This document shows, piece after piece, positions 37,919 to 47,857 of a stretch of DNA of 64,000 nucleotides. How positions within the stretch are numbered: position 1 is the first letter of the stretch; each line of letters begins with the position of its first letter. Where the stretch lies: the NCBI RefSeq assembly GCF_003072505.1, contig NZ_NTGB01000001.1, forward strand, positions 319,290 to 383,289, in the 5' to 3' direction. A program made the translations under genes and the position numbers. The notes below the pieces were generated by a model. It did no database searches, had not been told where the DNA came from, and worked only from the letters and a program-made list of their open reading frames with translations. Source of the stretch: Polynucleobacter rarus (lineage in GTDB: Bacteria > Pseudomonadota > Gammaproteobacteria > Burkholderiales > Burkholderiaceae).

Positions 37919-39526
37919 ATGTTTATTTGCTTAACAAAAAATTTACGTCTTTTAAAACCTTTTTTAATTATTTTTGCCTTAATGCACTCCTTTCCTTATG
38001 CTCAAGGTTTGTATTCATCGCCTCAGTCACCTTCAAGTCCATCATTCACAACAAATTCAACTGCAAATTCCTCTGTGGATCAATCAGTAAAAATTGAGAT
38101 TGCCCAGAGATTATTATCAAGGTTGGGATATCTTAAGGATACTCCAACTGGAGTAATGTCATCAGCGACAGCTGAAGCTATTAGAGCATTTAGTTACGAA
38201 CATAATATAAATTCTGGTAGTTCAGTTACAGAGCCTTTGTTAAAAGCTTTAAGAAATGTTGCATGGAATTCTGGCGCATGGAAAAAAGGAAATCTTAAAG
38301 GTGAAGATAAACTTTTAGATGCTAATGGAATTAGGGAGGCGCAAAGCTATTTAGTCAAACTAGGATTTGATCCTGGACCTATTGATGGAACATTTGGTGC
38401 TCAAACTCAAAGCTCTGTCGAATCATTTCAAGCAAACCAAAGAACAAGTATTGATGGAATGATTACAAAAACAACTTTGATGAACTTAAAGAGATCATCT
38501 ATTCTACAACCCGGACAAATCTTAGGTACAGTTAGAGTTTTAAATTGGCCAGATTACATTGAACCAAGTGTGCTTGAGGATTTTGAAAGAGAAACTAAAA
38601 TCCGAGTCATTTATGATACATATGGTTCTAATGAGGAGATGGAAGCTAAGCTTAAAAGTAATCCTGAGCCATATGACGTCGCAATTCCTACGGCAAGCAA
38701 TATTTCTGCATTAGTTTCACAGAAGCTCCTAAAGCCGTTGGATAAATCAAAGTTAAAAAACCTTGCGAACGTTGACCCCAAGATACTTGCTTATCTTGAA
38801 GCTTGGGACCCAGGAACAAAATATTCAATTCCTTATATGTGGTTTACTCTTGGTATTGCAACGAATCCAAAATTAGTGGCTAAGTACCTACCTGGCGTGA
38901 ATTTAGAGTCATTAGGTATAGTATTTGATCCGTCTGTTGCAAGTAAATTAAGCGCATGTGGAGTTCGAGTGATTGACTCTCCCTCAGACGTGATTCCTCT
39001 TGCGGCTTTATATGGTGGTGTGAAAAAATGGAACAACGACACACCATCTCTCGAGGCGTCAGAAAAAATTCTCATGGGCATAAAAAAATACGTGAAACCC
39101 ATTAGTAGCGATGAATATATTTCTGCACTTGCTCAAGGAAAAATATGTGCTGCAATTGGGTTCTCTGGAGACACTCTTCAAGCTAAAGCTTCTCAGAGTG
39201 GGGGTAATGTAGTGCAATATAGAGTTCCAGTTGAAGGAGGTAGTTTGGGTTTCGATACTTTGACTACTCCCACAAACTCTAAAAATGTAGATGCGGCTCA
39301 TAAATTTATTGATTACATATTGAGACCTAAAGTAATTGGAAAAATTTCTAATACTGTAAGGTATGCTAACGGGAACATAAATTCTGGACCTTATATCGAA
39401 CCCTCACTTTTAAGTGATCAGGGTATTTTTCCACCCCAAGATGTGATGAGAAGATTAATCGTTGTACCATCTTTGACCTCAAAAACCAAGCAAGATATGG
39501 AAAAGCTTTGGAAACAGTTTCAATAA
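37919..39526 (+). CDS. Peptidoglycan-binding repeats fused to PotF-like binding protein
   Basis: 535 residues. A signal peptide (1-28, cleavage near PYAQG) suits export to the periplasm. Two PG_binding_1-type repeats follow at about 58-110 (QRLLSRLGYLKDTPTGVM) and 137-191 (YLVKLGFDPGPIDGTFG). Residues 203-535 form a spermidine/putrescine-binding fold: VRVLNWPDYIEPSVLEDFE, PYDVAIPTAS, GFSGDTLQAK. The separate PotF in this operon has NWPDYI and GWAGD; here Trp of GWAGD is Phe, so ligand preference may differ. The fusion would tether a polyamine sensor to the cell wall. It opens the operon through potI. Confidence 0.82.
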   Translation: MFICLTKNLRLLKPFLIIFALMHSFPYAQGLYSSPQSPSSPSFTTNSTANSSVDQSVKIEIAQRLLSRLGYLKDTPTGVMSSATAEAIRAFSYEHNINSGSSVTEPLLKALRNVAWNSGAWKKGNLKGEDKLLDANGIREAQSYLVKLGFDPGPIDGTFGAQTQSSVESFQANQRTSIDGMITKTTLMNLKRSSILQPGQILGTVRVLNWPDYIEPSVLEDFERETKIRVIYDTYGSNEEMEAKLKSNPEPYDVAIPTASNISALVSQKLLKPLDKSKLKNLANVDPKILAYLEAWDPGTKYSIPYMWFTLGIATNPKLVAKYLPGVNLESLGIVFDPSVASKLSACGVRVIDSPSDVIPLAALYGGVKKWNNDTPSLEASEKILMGIKKYVKPISSDEYISALAQGKICAAIGFSGDTLQAKASQSGGNVVQYRVPVEGGSLGFDTLTTPTNSKNVDAAHKFIDYILRPKVIGKISNTVRYANGNINSGPYIEPSLLSDQGIFPPQDVMRRLIVVPSLTSKTKQDMEKLWKQFQ

Positions 39527-39547
39527 ATTCAATTGGAAAAATTTCTG

Positions 39548-40870
39548 ATGTTTCAAAGTAACTTAGAATTTTCAAATAAAACACCAGCTGGTTGTGCGGT
39601 GATTAAAATTCCTGCACCTGCAGGTGAGGGAGAAATTGAATTCGAGATTTCTCGTGTTGGGTCAAGTGATAATGTTTTAGGAAACAATGGTTGGCAACCA
39701 TCTGAGCATTGGTTTCTTATTGAAGGTGAAAATATTGCTGAGGGAATAGAGGTTTTAATTATTCTTGAAAAAAATATTGTCCTTAATTTAGGAAACTTGA
39801 ATTACAAAATAACCGTTAGACGAGTTGGTCAAAGAAGCTTCATAGAGGGTGTCTTGAGAGGTGGACTGAGACAATCACCAAATTTATCAAGTAATATAAA
39901 AAAAATTCAAGCCAGATTAAAACTTGACAATGTTACATCTGTAAAGATAGATAAATCTGCCTCAAGTGAAAATACTAAGAAAATTCTTGAGTTAGACAAA
40001 CTACCTAATTTTGAAGAAAAATCTTTAAACAACCCTGATGAAAAAAATAATAGCTTGGATGATAACGATAAAGATAATGAGCTAGAATGGCCATTTCCAA
40101 AAGGGTTTAGTGATGTAAATGAAAGTCTTATTCATTCGATACCAGATGAAGAAAAGATTAAAAATGAAAACTCATTAGAGGTAGCTCACAATCCATCTCC
40201 CAAAAGTGAAAATTTAATTAGAGAGAATTTTGATACAACAAACATATCAAATGATTCCGAAATGGCTGGAAATATTACTCAAAATATTCAAAATGCCAAA
40301 CCACATGAGCATGATCAAAATAAAATCTTACCTTCAACCGAGAAAAAAAATAACAAAATTATTCTTGCAATTTTTGGTTTATTTGTAGTTTTAGGGGCAT
40401 TTTATTTTGTTTTCAACCCAGACAAAAATACACCACCCTTAGTATCAAATCCTCCAGAAACAGTCACTTTGTCAGATAATAACTTTCCAGAGCCAACCAC
40501 TCAGGAAGCAAATAAAATAATTTATGAGTTATCTGATATGGATAGAGTTTATGCAATTGGGATGTCATGGAAAGGTAAGGGGCATGATGCTGAAGCTTAT
40601 TTACTTTTTGAAAAAGCTGCTCAAATGGCTCACCCTAAATCAACTTTAGCTTTAGCTGAAATATTTGATCCTTCACTTAGGGCTACAGTAAAAGTGACTT
40701 TTCCTAATGAAAGTGCAATAAGTGCAGCAACTTGGTACCTTAAATCTTATCAATTAAACGTTGATGTTAATAAAGACATTAATAGATTGAGAGATTATCT
40801 GAGGAGCAATAATTATTTAAATCAGTCTGAAAAAGATGAAACCATTAAGATACTATCTCAAATCCATTAA
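39548..40870 (+). CDS. Single-pass membrane protein with C-terminal helical repeats, Srf-operon member
   Basis: About 440 residues from ATG 39548. The first 110 residues are a compact beta-rich domain (PAPAGEGEIEFEISRVG, EHWFLIEGENI). A long disordered acidic linker rich in Asn, Asp and Lys follows, then one membrane helix at about 280-298 (IILAIFGLFVVLGAFYFVF). The C-terminal part (about 340-430) has Sel1/TPR-like helices (AEAYLLFEKAAQMAHPKSTLALAEI). No established family recognised. Located between the PotF fusion and the srfA-like gene, with 7-37 base gaps. It may be an adaptor that joins cytosolic SrfBC to the envelope. Confidence 0.72.
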   Translation: MFQSNLEFSNKTPAGCAVIKIPAPAGEGEIEFEISRVGSSDNVLGNNGWQPSEHWFLIEGENIAEGIEVLIILEKNIVLNLGNLNYKITVRRVGQRSFIEGVLRGGLRQSPNLSSNIKKIQARLKLDNVTSVKIDKSASSENTKKILELDKLPNFEEKSLNNPDEKNNSLDDNDKDNELEWPFPKGFSDVNESLIHSIPDEEKIKNENSLEVAHNPSPKSENLIRENFDTTNISNDSEMAGNITQNIQNAKPHEHDQNKILPSTEKKNNKIILAIFGLFVVLGAFYFVFNPDKNTPPLVSNPPETVTLSDNNFPEPTTQEANKIIYELSDMDRVYAIGMSWKGKGHDAEAYLLFEKAAQMAHPKSTLALAEIFDPSLRATVKVTFPNESAISAATWYLKSYQLNVDVNKDINRLRDYLRSNNYLNQSEKDETIKILSQIH

Positions 40871-40906
40871 TTAAATTTTATTAATTCAAGCTTAAATTTA
40901 CCTTAA

Positions 40907-42217
40907 ATGACAATAAGAATAAAAGCTGGCAAATTATCAGATTTCGATCCTTTAGGCGTTGGAGGTGATTCAATTTACAGAGCCTCAGTTCAAATTAAGC
41001 GATTGCTTGAGAAAGAGCTTGGTAAAGCAACTTCTAATATATTTTCAGATCCTGTTCGTGATGATAGAAATAATATTATTGACTGGTACGTCCCCACTGA
41101 AGATGAGACTTTCAATACTTATGATGAATTAAATGATTCAAAAAAGTTATTGATTTGGAATATTCTCGAGGAAGAATTTTTGAAAATTAAAGAATTGAGT
41201 AACAAGTTACTTAGTTCGACAAATGAAACATCTAAAATTTACGGAGAACTATTAAAAGGCATTCAAATTTTTCCAGGATCTAGCGAGGTTTATGTTTTAA
41301 AGGATAGACCTTTACTTACATTTTGGGGATTTAAAAAACATAGCTTAAATGAAGCAAATATGTCTTTAAATGCAATACTGCCTAAGCCCACTGTTCTATC
41401 TACAGACAGTGCTTTAAAAAATACTATAACTCTTCCTTCAGAAGAAATCCCGTCTAATATAAACCCTCAGTCTGTTTTATCAACTCAAAAAGAATCCAAT
41501 AACTCATCATTTTTGCAACAAAATTCAAACTTTGCTGATGGTGAGACTAATAAAATTGAAAATATCGAATTGAGTAAATCAAAAAGTTGGTGGCAAAAGT
41601 ATGGGTGGTGGATTTTTTTATTGATACTACTTATATTTGGAATTCCTGCGATTCTAAAGTCCTGCAATACGGACTTCCCTCTTTATGGCTCCAATGAAAA
41701 TAAAAAGACAGAAGTTGTAGAGGAACGGCCTAGGGCCGGGGAGCCTAATAATCAAACTAATACCCCTAAAATATCCGAAGCAAATAATCCACCTGTTTTG
41801 ACGGCCCCTCCACAAGCCCCCTATATTCCTCCACCACCCGTTGAGGTGCCTAAACTAAACAAAGAAAATTTAGAGCAAAAAAATCTTAAGGTGTTCAACG
41901 GAAACTGGAAGTTAGTAACTGAATTACACAATGCAAAAAGTGGTGAAAATATAATAGTTTATTTTTCTTTTGATCAAAACGGAAACGGAAGAGCTGAGAT
42001 ACGTGAACAAGGTGGAAATGTTTGTTCTGGCAATGCAAAGGCGGGAATTAAAACTAACAATTCTTTTGATGTAGCTATGGACCCTTTAACTTGCACAACT
42101 GGCGGGGGATATAAATCAAATTTAGCCCAATGCAAAATAATTGATAACAGTAATAAAGCTAATTGCGTTCTCCGCTGTGAAAATGGCCCTTGTGATGCAG
42201 ATTTTGAAAGAAAATAA
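40907..42217 (+). CDS. SrfA-like membrane protein
   Basis: 436 residues. The N-terminal domain (about 1-150: KLSDFDPLGVGGDSIYRA, DPVRDDRNNIIDWYVP) matches what I know of SrfA-family proteins found with SrfB and SrfC in enterobacteria. One membrane helix lies at about 229-246 (WWIFLLILLIFGIPAIL). A Pro-rich linker leads to a C-terminal domain of about 100 residues with six Cys, probably periplasmic (NVCSGNAKAG, PLTCTTGGG, CVLRCENGPCDADF). Overlap-free but only 5 bases precede the srfB-like gene. The SrfA name rests on remembered pattern and context. Confidence 0.65.
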   Translation: MTIRIKAGKLSDFDPLGVGGDSIYRASVQIKRLLEKELGKATSNIFSDPVRDDRNNIIDWYVPTEDETFNTYDELNDSKKLLIWNILEEEFLKIKELSNKLLSSTNETSKIYGELLKGIQIFPGSSEVYVLKDRPLLTFWGFKKHSLNEANMSLNAILPKPTVLSTDSALKNTITLPSEEIPSNINPQSVLSTQKESNNSSFLQQNSNFADGETNKIENIELSKSKSWWQKYGWWIFLLILLIFGIPAILKSCNTDFPLYGSNENKKTEVVEERPRAGEPNNQTNTPKISEANNPPVLTAPPQAPYIPPPPVEVPKLNKENLEQKNLKVFNGNWKLVTELHNAKSGENIIVYFSFDQNGNGRAEIREQGGNVCSGNAKAGIKTNNSFDVAMDPLTCTTGGGYKSNLAQCKIIDNSNKANCVLRCENGPCDADFERK

Positions 42218-42222
42218 TTAAT

Positions 42223-45174
42223 ATGCTAGTTAAACTACAAAATTTTGATGCCCAAGTTTCCTTGATAGAAAACAGTGGGATTCAATTTTTAGATTTTGGA
42301 TTTTGTAAAAATAGTAAACAATTAAAAGAGGCAAATTTTTTAGATTCGGACAATGAGCAAGTCCCAATTTTATTAATACAAGATCATCAAGGTAATCTTT
42401 CAAAACATGGTCTTTCAAAAGAAAGGTACTTAGGTTCCCCCAAATATTTTTCATCAGGATCTGAAACCTTAAAGTTTTTTGATTCCATTTGGGTCCCATT
42501 TCCTTTTTTCCAGCAAAAAAATGATGGAAGTTTTATAAATGGACCAACGAATTGGGTAAGATCAAGATTAAAGATTCTTAATGAGCCTGATGAGGATGGA
42601 AACTTATATAGACTTACTTTAGCTTTTGATACTAATTTAAACTCTTTTTCATTTAGTGAAAACGATTACCTAACGCCCAAAAATGAAGATATTGAAAATG
42701 GCAATATCTTTGCTGCTTTGAGTGATATAACGGTTTTGGATGAATTTTTAATTCAAAAGTGGGTGCATTCTTGGATAACAAAGGAATGGGATATTTTTAT
42801 CAAAAAAAATAATCCCAAGTTAAGTGCCCAAGAGATTGAAGAGCAGAAATTAGATTGGCCAACTGAAGCTATCGGTAAATATAAACATTTCGTTAGCCTT
42901 GTATCAGAGATGATTAAATTTCCAAGAGTAAAAATTCTTGAAAATACTCAATCCTCTGGAAAGTCTCAAATTGAGACAAGTCTAATTTTAGATTTAGGTA
43001 ACTCAAGAACTTGCGCAGTTTTATTAGAAAAACATCCTGCTCAACGGGGTAACCTTTCTAATTCTTATACATTACAGCTTCGAGATTTAGGTGATCCACA
43101 TCTTGTCTATTCAGAGCCATTTGAAAGCCGTATAGAATTTAATCTAGCCGAGTTTGGTTCCTCTGCGATATCAAGGGAAAGCGGTAGGCAAGATGGATTT
43201 TTATGGCCTACATTTGCTCGTGTAGGTCCTGAAGCATCTAGGTTGTCCACTAGAAGACGAGGAACTGAGGGAACAACAGGTTTGTCTGGCCCTAAAAGAT
43301 ATTTATGGGATGAAGAAGAATTCCCTTTAGATTGGCGTTTTAATCAGCCTCAATCTTTAATTGAACCTCTCGCAAATGAAGGAATATTTGTAAGACTAAT
43401 TAATCAAAAAGGTGATGCGCTTTGTAATATGGAAATTGACGATCCTGGGCGCTTTCCAGTTATAAATCCGAGATACTCTAGAAGTTCTCTAATGACTTTT
43501 GCAATTTCAGAAATACTAACTCAATCTTTAGTTATGATAAATTCTCATGCTCAGAGAATGAAGATGCCTAATTATGATTTAGTTAGACATTTAAGTAAGA
43601 TTGTTTTAACTTTACCACCAGCAATGCCTTTACAAGAACAAGCCATATTAAGAAAAAGGGCGTTGGAAGCATGTAAATTGGTTTGGCAAGCTCTTGAATA
43701 TTTGAATGATGATGGTGATAAGTTAGATGTTAATAAACCTAATCTTCCTGAAGTTGTAATCAGATACGATGAGGCAACTTGTAGCCAAGTTGTATGGTTG
43801 TATTCTTCAATTAATTCACAGTTTGGTGGATCTGCTCCATCTATGTTTGCTGCTAACAAAAGACTTTTTGGAGATTCCAATATTAGAAAAGAAAATGAAT
43901 TAAGAGTTGCATCTATTGATATTGGTGGAGGTACCACAGATTTAGTTATCGCAGATTACGTATTGGAAGGCAAAGGAAGTGTGGTAACTATCGTTCCAAA
44001 CCAGATTTTTAGAGAAGGATTCACAATTGCTGGTGACGATATTTTAAAAAGGGTTATTCAGTTGCACGTTATAACTGAAATAGAAAATGAAATACGCAAT
44101 TCAGGGATAAGTGATCCAACTGCAATTACAAAAGACCTATTTGGAGCGGATAGAGCTAATCAAGATATTCAAGTAAAAACATTAAGAAGACAATTTACTA
44201 ATCAAATTTTGGTACCCATAGGCCTTAATCTCTTAGGTGAGTACGAGAATATTGAAAAAATTGCTAACGTTGAGCCGATAAGAAAAAATATTCAAGAATT
44301 TTTACAGAACTCAATCTCACCCAAAGTCGTCAAGTATATAAATGACGCAGTTCACTCTGCTGGTGGGCATAGTTTTGACATTATGAAGATCAACTTTCTA
44401 ATTGATCTTAATGCAATTGACCAAACCATACAAAACGGCACAGAAATTAATAGAGTTCTTGAGGCTCTATGCGAAGTGGTTTATGCACATAATTGTGATT
44501 TACTACTTTTAACCGGCAGGCCATCAAGATTCAAGGGGATTATCACAACTGTAAAGAAAAATATGCCATTGCCTGTGGAGAGAATCATACAAATGCATGG
44601 CTTTAGGTGTGGAACTTGGTATCCATTTCACGAATATGGAACAATCGGTGATCCAAAAACAACTGCGGCTGTTGGAGCAATGTTGTGTACTTTGTCTGAA
44701 GGTGGAATTGCAAACTTTTTATTCAGCAGTGAAAAACTCAATCTTAAATCAACCACTAAATTTATTGGAAAAATTACAGATGGTCAAATAGCCAACGCTG
44801 ATATTTTCTATAACAATGTAAATTTAGATGATCCAAATTATGAATTATCGGAGGATAAATTCGAGTTTAGAGGAGGTATGTGGATAGGCTTTAGACAACT
44901 TCCATTAGAAAGATGGCGCGCAAGCCTGATATATTTTTTAGATTATGCTGATGAAGAGACAAGAAAAAAAATCCATCCACAAACACCATTATTAGTTTCT
45001 TTAAAAAGAGATAAAGGTCAAATAAGAAAAGGGGATCATGAAAGGTTTGAGATTGGCGAAATATCATCCAAAGATGGGGTTCCAATAAGCCGTAAGAGCC
45101 TAAAAATTCAGTTACAAACATTATCTGACGATTTAGGTTATTGGCTTGATAGCGGACACATAAAAGAGGCATAG
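42223..45174 (+). CDS. SrfB-like protein with actin/Hsp70-type ATPase fold
   Basis: 983 residues, the usual size for the SrfB family (named for SsrB-regulated Salmonella genes). Actin-like ATPase signatures are seen: phosphate-1 loop LILDLGNSRTCAVLLE at about 255-270, phosphate-2 loop ASIDIGGGTTDLVIADY at about 562-578, and an adenosine motif LLLTGRPSRFKGI near 760. No membrane helix, so it is cytosolic. Five bases separate it from the srfC-like gene. The biochemical role of SrfB is not established; the ATPase fold is my reading of the motifs. Confidence 0.8.
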   Translation: MLVKLQNFDAQVSLIENSGIQFLDFGFCKNSKQLKEANFLDSDNEQVPILLIQDHQGNLSKHGLSKERYLGSPKYFSSGSETLKFFDSIWVPFPFFQQKNDGSFINGPTNWVRSRLKILNEPDEDGNLYRLTLAFDTNLNSFSFSENDYLTPKNEDIENGNIFAALSDITVLDEFLIQKWVHSWITKEWDIFIKKNNPKLSAQEIEEQKLDWPTEAIGKYKHFVSLVSEMIKFPRVKILENTQSSGKSQIETSLILDLGNSRTCAVLLEKHPAQRGNLSNSYTLQLRDLGDPHLVYSEPFESRIEFNLAEFGSSAISRESGRQDGFLWPTFARVGPEASRLSTRRRGTEGTTGLSGPKRYLWDEEEFPLDWRFNQPQSLIEPLANEGIFVRLINQKGDALCNMEIDDPGRFPVINPRYSRSSLMTFAISEILTQSLVMINSHAQRMKMPNYDLVRHLSKIVLTLPPAMPLQEQAILRKRALEACKLVWQALEYLNDDGDKLDVNKPNLPEVVIRYDEATCSQVVWLYSSINSQFGGSAPSMFAANKRLFGDSNIRKENELRVASIDIGGGTTDLVIADYVLEGKGSVVTIVPNQIFREGFTIAGDDILKRVIQLHVITEIENEIRNSGISDPTAITKDLFGADRANQDIQVKTLRRQFTNQILVPIGLNLLGEYENIEKIANVEPIRKNIQEFLQNSISPKVVKYINDAVHSAGGHSFDIMKINFLIDLNAIDQTIQNGTEINRVLEALCEVVYAHNCDLLLLTGRPSRFKGIITTVKKNMPLPVERIIQMHGFRCGTWYPFHEYGTIGDPKTTAAVGAMLCTLSEGGIANFLFSSEKLNLKSTTKFIGKITDGQIANADIFYNNVNLDDPNYELSEDKFEFRGGMWIGFRQLPLERWRASLIYFLDYADEETRKKIHPQTPLLVSLKRDKGQIRKGDHERFEIGEISSKDGVPISRKSLKIQLQTLSDDLGYWLDSGHIKEA

Positions 45175-45178
45175 GTCT

Positions 45179-47854
45179 ATGGAAAAAAATACACCCTTAA
45201 CTAATTTAGCAACGCGAATTATTGATGCTACTGACAAGGCTATCTCATGGAATGATAAAGCAGCAATAGAAAACTCTAAAATTAAGTTAGATCATATTGA
45301 TAATCATCATTCTTTCCTAAAGACTAAATTACTTGCAAAAAAAATAAAGACTTCCCTAGAAAGATCCCCATGTATTGGTGTTTTTGGCCCATCACAAGCT
45401 GGAAAATCATATTTGGTTTCAACCCTTGCAAAAGGAGTTAAAGGAAGCTTAACAGTAAATTTAGCAGATCAACATATTGATTTTTTACAGAGAATTAATC
45501 CCAGTGGTGGAAGAGAATCTACTGGGGTAGTTACAAGGTTTTCCAAAAAAGTTTCCAATTACTCAAACAAAAATTTTCCAGTTGAAATTAGATTACTTAC
45601 GGAAGTTGATCTATTAAAAATTCTTATTAATAGTTTTTTTTCAGATTTTGATCATGCAGGATCAGTTGACCTTGAAGTTTTTTCAGATGAACAAATAACA
45701 TCTAGATTAGACAAATTACGGACAAGGAATCTAAGTAAGGAACCATCAACCATCCTTCCGGAAGAGATACTCGATTTAAAGATTTATCTAGAGGCTATTT
45801 TTGGTAATTTCGTTTCCAATTTGAAAGCGGAATTTTGGCCAGTTGCCTTATCTATTGCGCCATATTTAAGTATCAAAGATAAAGCAGAACTTTTTGCAAT
45901 TATTTGGCGCGATTTTCAATTGTTTTCAGACTTATACATTTTGTTAGCAGAACAAATTGAATTTTTAAAGGGTGCTGATTCTTGTCTTGCACCTTTGGAA
46001 AGTATTCTGTCCGATGGGGGAGAGATTAGCTTGGTTGATGCCCAACAATTGTCTAAGTTAAATAAAGCTAATGAGCTATTAGAAGTAATCCCAATTATTG
46101 GTTCAACATCTCAGCCAATGACCAAAATTTCTAAGTCAGTTCTTGCAGCCCTAACAGCAGAGTTAAGACTTACCATTTCAGATGCAAAGTGGCCTTTTTT
46201 AGATGATTTAGACGTGCTTGATTTTCCTGGTGCAAGATCAAGAAAAAGTTTAAATTCTAAAGATATTATAGAAATCGAATCAAATCCAGAGATTAGAAAT
46301 AATCAAGCTTCAGACTTGTTATTACGAGGTAAAGTTGCTTATCTATTTCAACGTTACACAGCAGATCAAGAAATGACAGCGGTTTTACTTTGTGTGCCAG
46401 GTGGTCCCCAGGAAGTAGGTTATGCACCTCTCATTAATCAATGGGTAATTGACTCAATCGGAGAGACTCCTGACAAGAGAGCGAAAATGCCACCAAGCCT
46501 TCTTTTTGTCCTAACTAAATTCGATGAGGAGTTAAAGTTGAAGGGTGGAGATAATGAGATTAACGAAAGAGCAAGGTGGGCAAACAGAATAGAGAGTTCT
46601 CTATTAGAAAAATTTAAAAATTATGAGTGGATAAAAAAGTGGGATGAGCACCCATTCAAGAATTTATTTTGGTTAAGGAATCCTGAAATTAAGTCATCTA
46701 CCTTTATGAAATACGAAAATGGGTCTGAGATTTCCTTAAATTCTGAAGATGAAGAAAGATTAAAAAGATTAAAATTATTTTTTATAGAAGATAAAAATGT
46801 TCAAGAACATTTCACTAATCCAGCTGAAGCTTGGGATGCTGCAATGCTCCCTAAAGATGGAGGTATTTCTAGAATTGTGTCTGGAATTAACCTGGTTTGC
46901 AACCCAGATTTTAGGGAAAAAAATCTAGAAGAGAAAATTAACAACTTAAAAGAAAACTTTATATCAAAAGTTAAACCTTTTTATAATGAATCAGGTGAAA
47001 TAGAGATTGCAAAGAAAACTGAGATATTAAATCAAATAAAAAAAGAAATTATTCATTTAGTTCAAAAAAATGATTTGTGGATGATTTTTGATAAATTAAA
47101 TTTATCTTTAGAAGAATTAAAGACTTTATATTTCATGGTCAACTCGGGATTGCAAACTGAAAACCATGGGAAATTTACTTCAAATAAATTTAATACCACT
47201 AAGGATATTGAAGTTGATCTAGATTCATTATTAAATAGTTCAATTGAAAGTTGGGCAAATGAGTCTAACGAAGAAATAATTAAAGATTCTTTAGACGTTC
47301 ATCCAAGGGCAAGTGCATATGCAAAAAAAATCCTAGATAGATGGTCTACGAAATTAAGGGATTTAGTGGACGATTCTTTTACAGCTAAAAGCCTTTTTTT
47401 TACTGAGAAAACATTTGGTTTGTTAATAGAAGAATTAATAAATGCGTCTCAAAGATTAAATCTTTTCGAAAAATTAGCTACTAAATTAGATGCTGCAGAA
47501 AATAATGCGGGTGCAACATGGGAAAAAATAGTTGATAGGCAAATGATAATTGCGTTTAATACTTTGAGTGATTTTATAAATCAGTTTGGCATGGGCGAGC
47601 TTCCGCTGAGCCAAAGACCCAAAATGAGCTTTTCTAATTCTTATCGTAATGTATTCGAGCCTTTTAACAAAAATAATAATAACGATACTTTTTTGAGTGA
47701 AAAGCCTATACCAGTCACATCACTAATTGCAAGAGATTGGATATTTGGTCTCGAGAGAATTGTTATTGATAATGCTGGATTTGTAAGTAAAGATAGTTTA
47801 AGCCCTGAGTTAAACAAAGAACTAGGACTTATTATTGAAGAATTGTCAAACTAG
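45179..47854 (+). CDS. SrfC-like protein, dynamin-type GTPase
   Basis: 891 residues, SrfC-like in size and place. GTPase motifs: G1 GPSQAGKS (residues 70-77), possible G2 Thr in GRESTGVVTRF (about 108), G3 DFPGA (near 348), G4 LTKFDEE (near 445). The large insert between switch regions and the helical C-terminal half suit a dynamin-like or related large GTPase. No membrane helix. Co-encoded with the SrfB-like ATPase and 3 bases before the PrsW-like gene. Called a virulence effector in Salmonella literature; here, with transport genes, an envelope function seems likelier. Confidence 0.78.
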   Translation: MEKNTPLTNLATRIIDATDKAISWNDKAAIENSKIKLDHIDNHHSFLKTKLLAKKIKTSLERSPCIGVFGPSQAGKSYLVSTLAKGVKGSLTVNLADQHIDFLQRINPSGGRESTGVVTRFSKKVSNYSNKNFPVEIRLLTEVDLLKILINSFFSDFDHAGSVDLEVFSDEQITSRLDKLRTRNLSKEPSTILPEEILDLKIYLEAIFGNFVSNLKAEFWPVALSIAPYLSIKDKAELFAIIWRDFQLFSDLYILLAEQIEFLKGADSCLAPLESILSDGGEISLVDAQQLSKLNKANELLEVIPIIGSTSQPMTKISKSVLAALTAELRLTISDAKWPFLDDLDVLDFPGARSRKSLNSKDIIEIESNPEIRNNQASDLLLRGKVAYLFQRYTADQEMTAVLLCVPGGPQEVGYAPLINQWVIDSIGETPDKRAKMPPSLLFVLTKFDEELKLKGGDNEINERARWANRIESSLLEKFKNYEWIKKWDEHPFKNLFWLRNPEIKSSTFMKYENGSEISLNSEDEERLKRLKLFFIEDKNVQEHFTNPAEAWDAAMLPKDGGISRIVSGINLVCNPDFREKNLEEKINNLKENFISKVKPFYNESGEIEIAKKTEILNQIKKEIIHLVQKNDLWMIFDKLNLSLEELKTLYFMVNSGLQTENHGKFTSNKFNTTKDIEVDLDSLLNSSIESWANESNEEIIKDSLDVHPRASAYAKKILDRWSTKLRDLVDDSFTAKSLFFTEKTFGLLIEELINASQRLNLFEKLATKLDAAENNAGATWEKIVDRQMIIAFNTLSDFINQFGMGELPLSQRPKMSFSNSYRNVFEPFNKNNNNDTFLSEKPIPVTSLIARDWIFGLERIVIDNAGFVSKDSLSPELNKELGLIIEELSN

Positions 47855-47857
47855 ACT

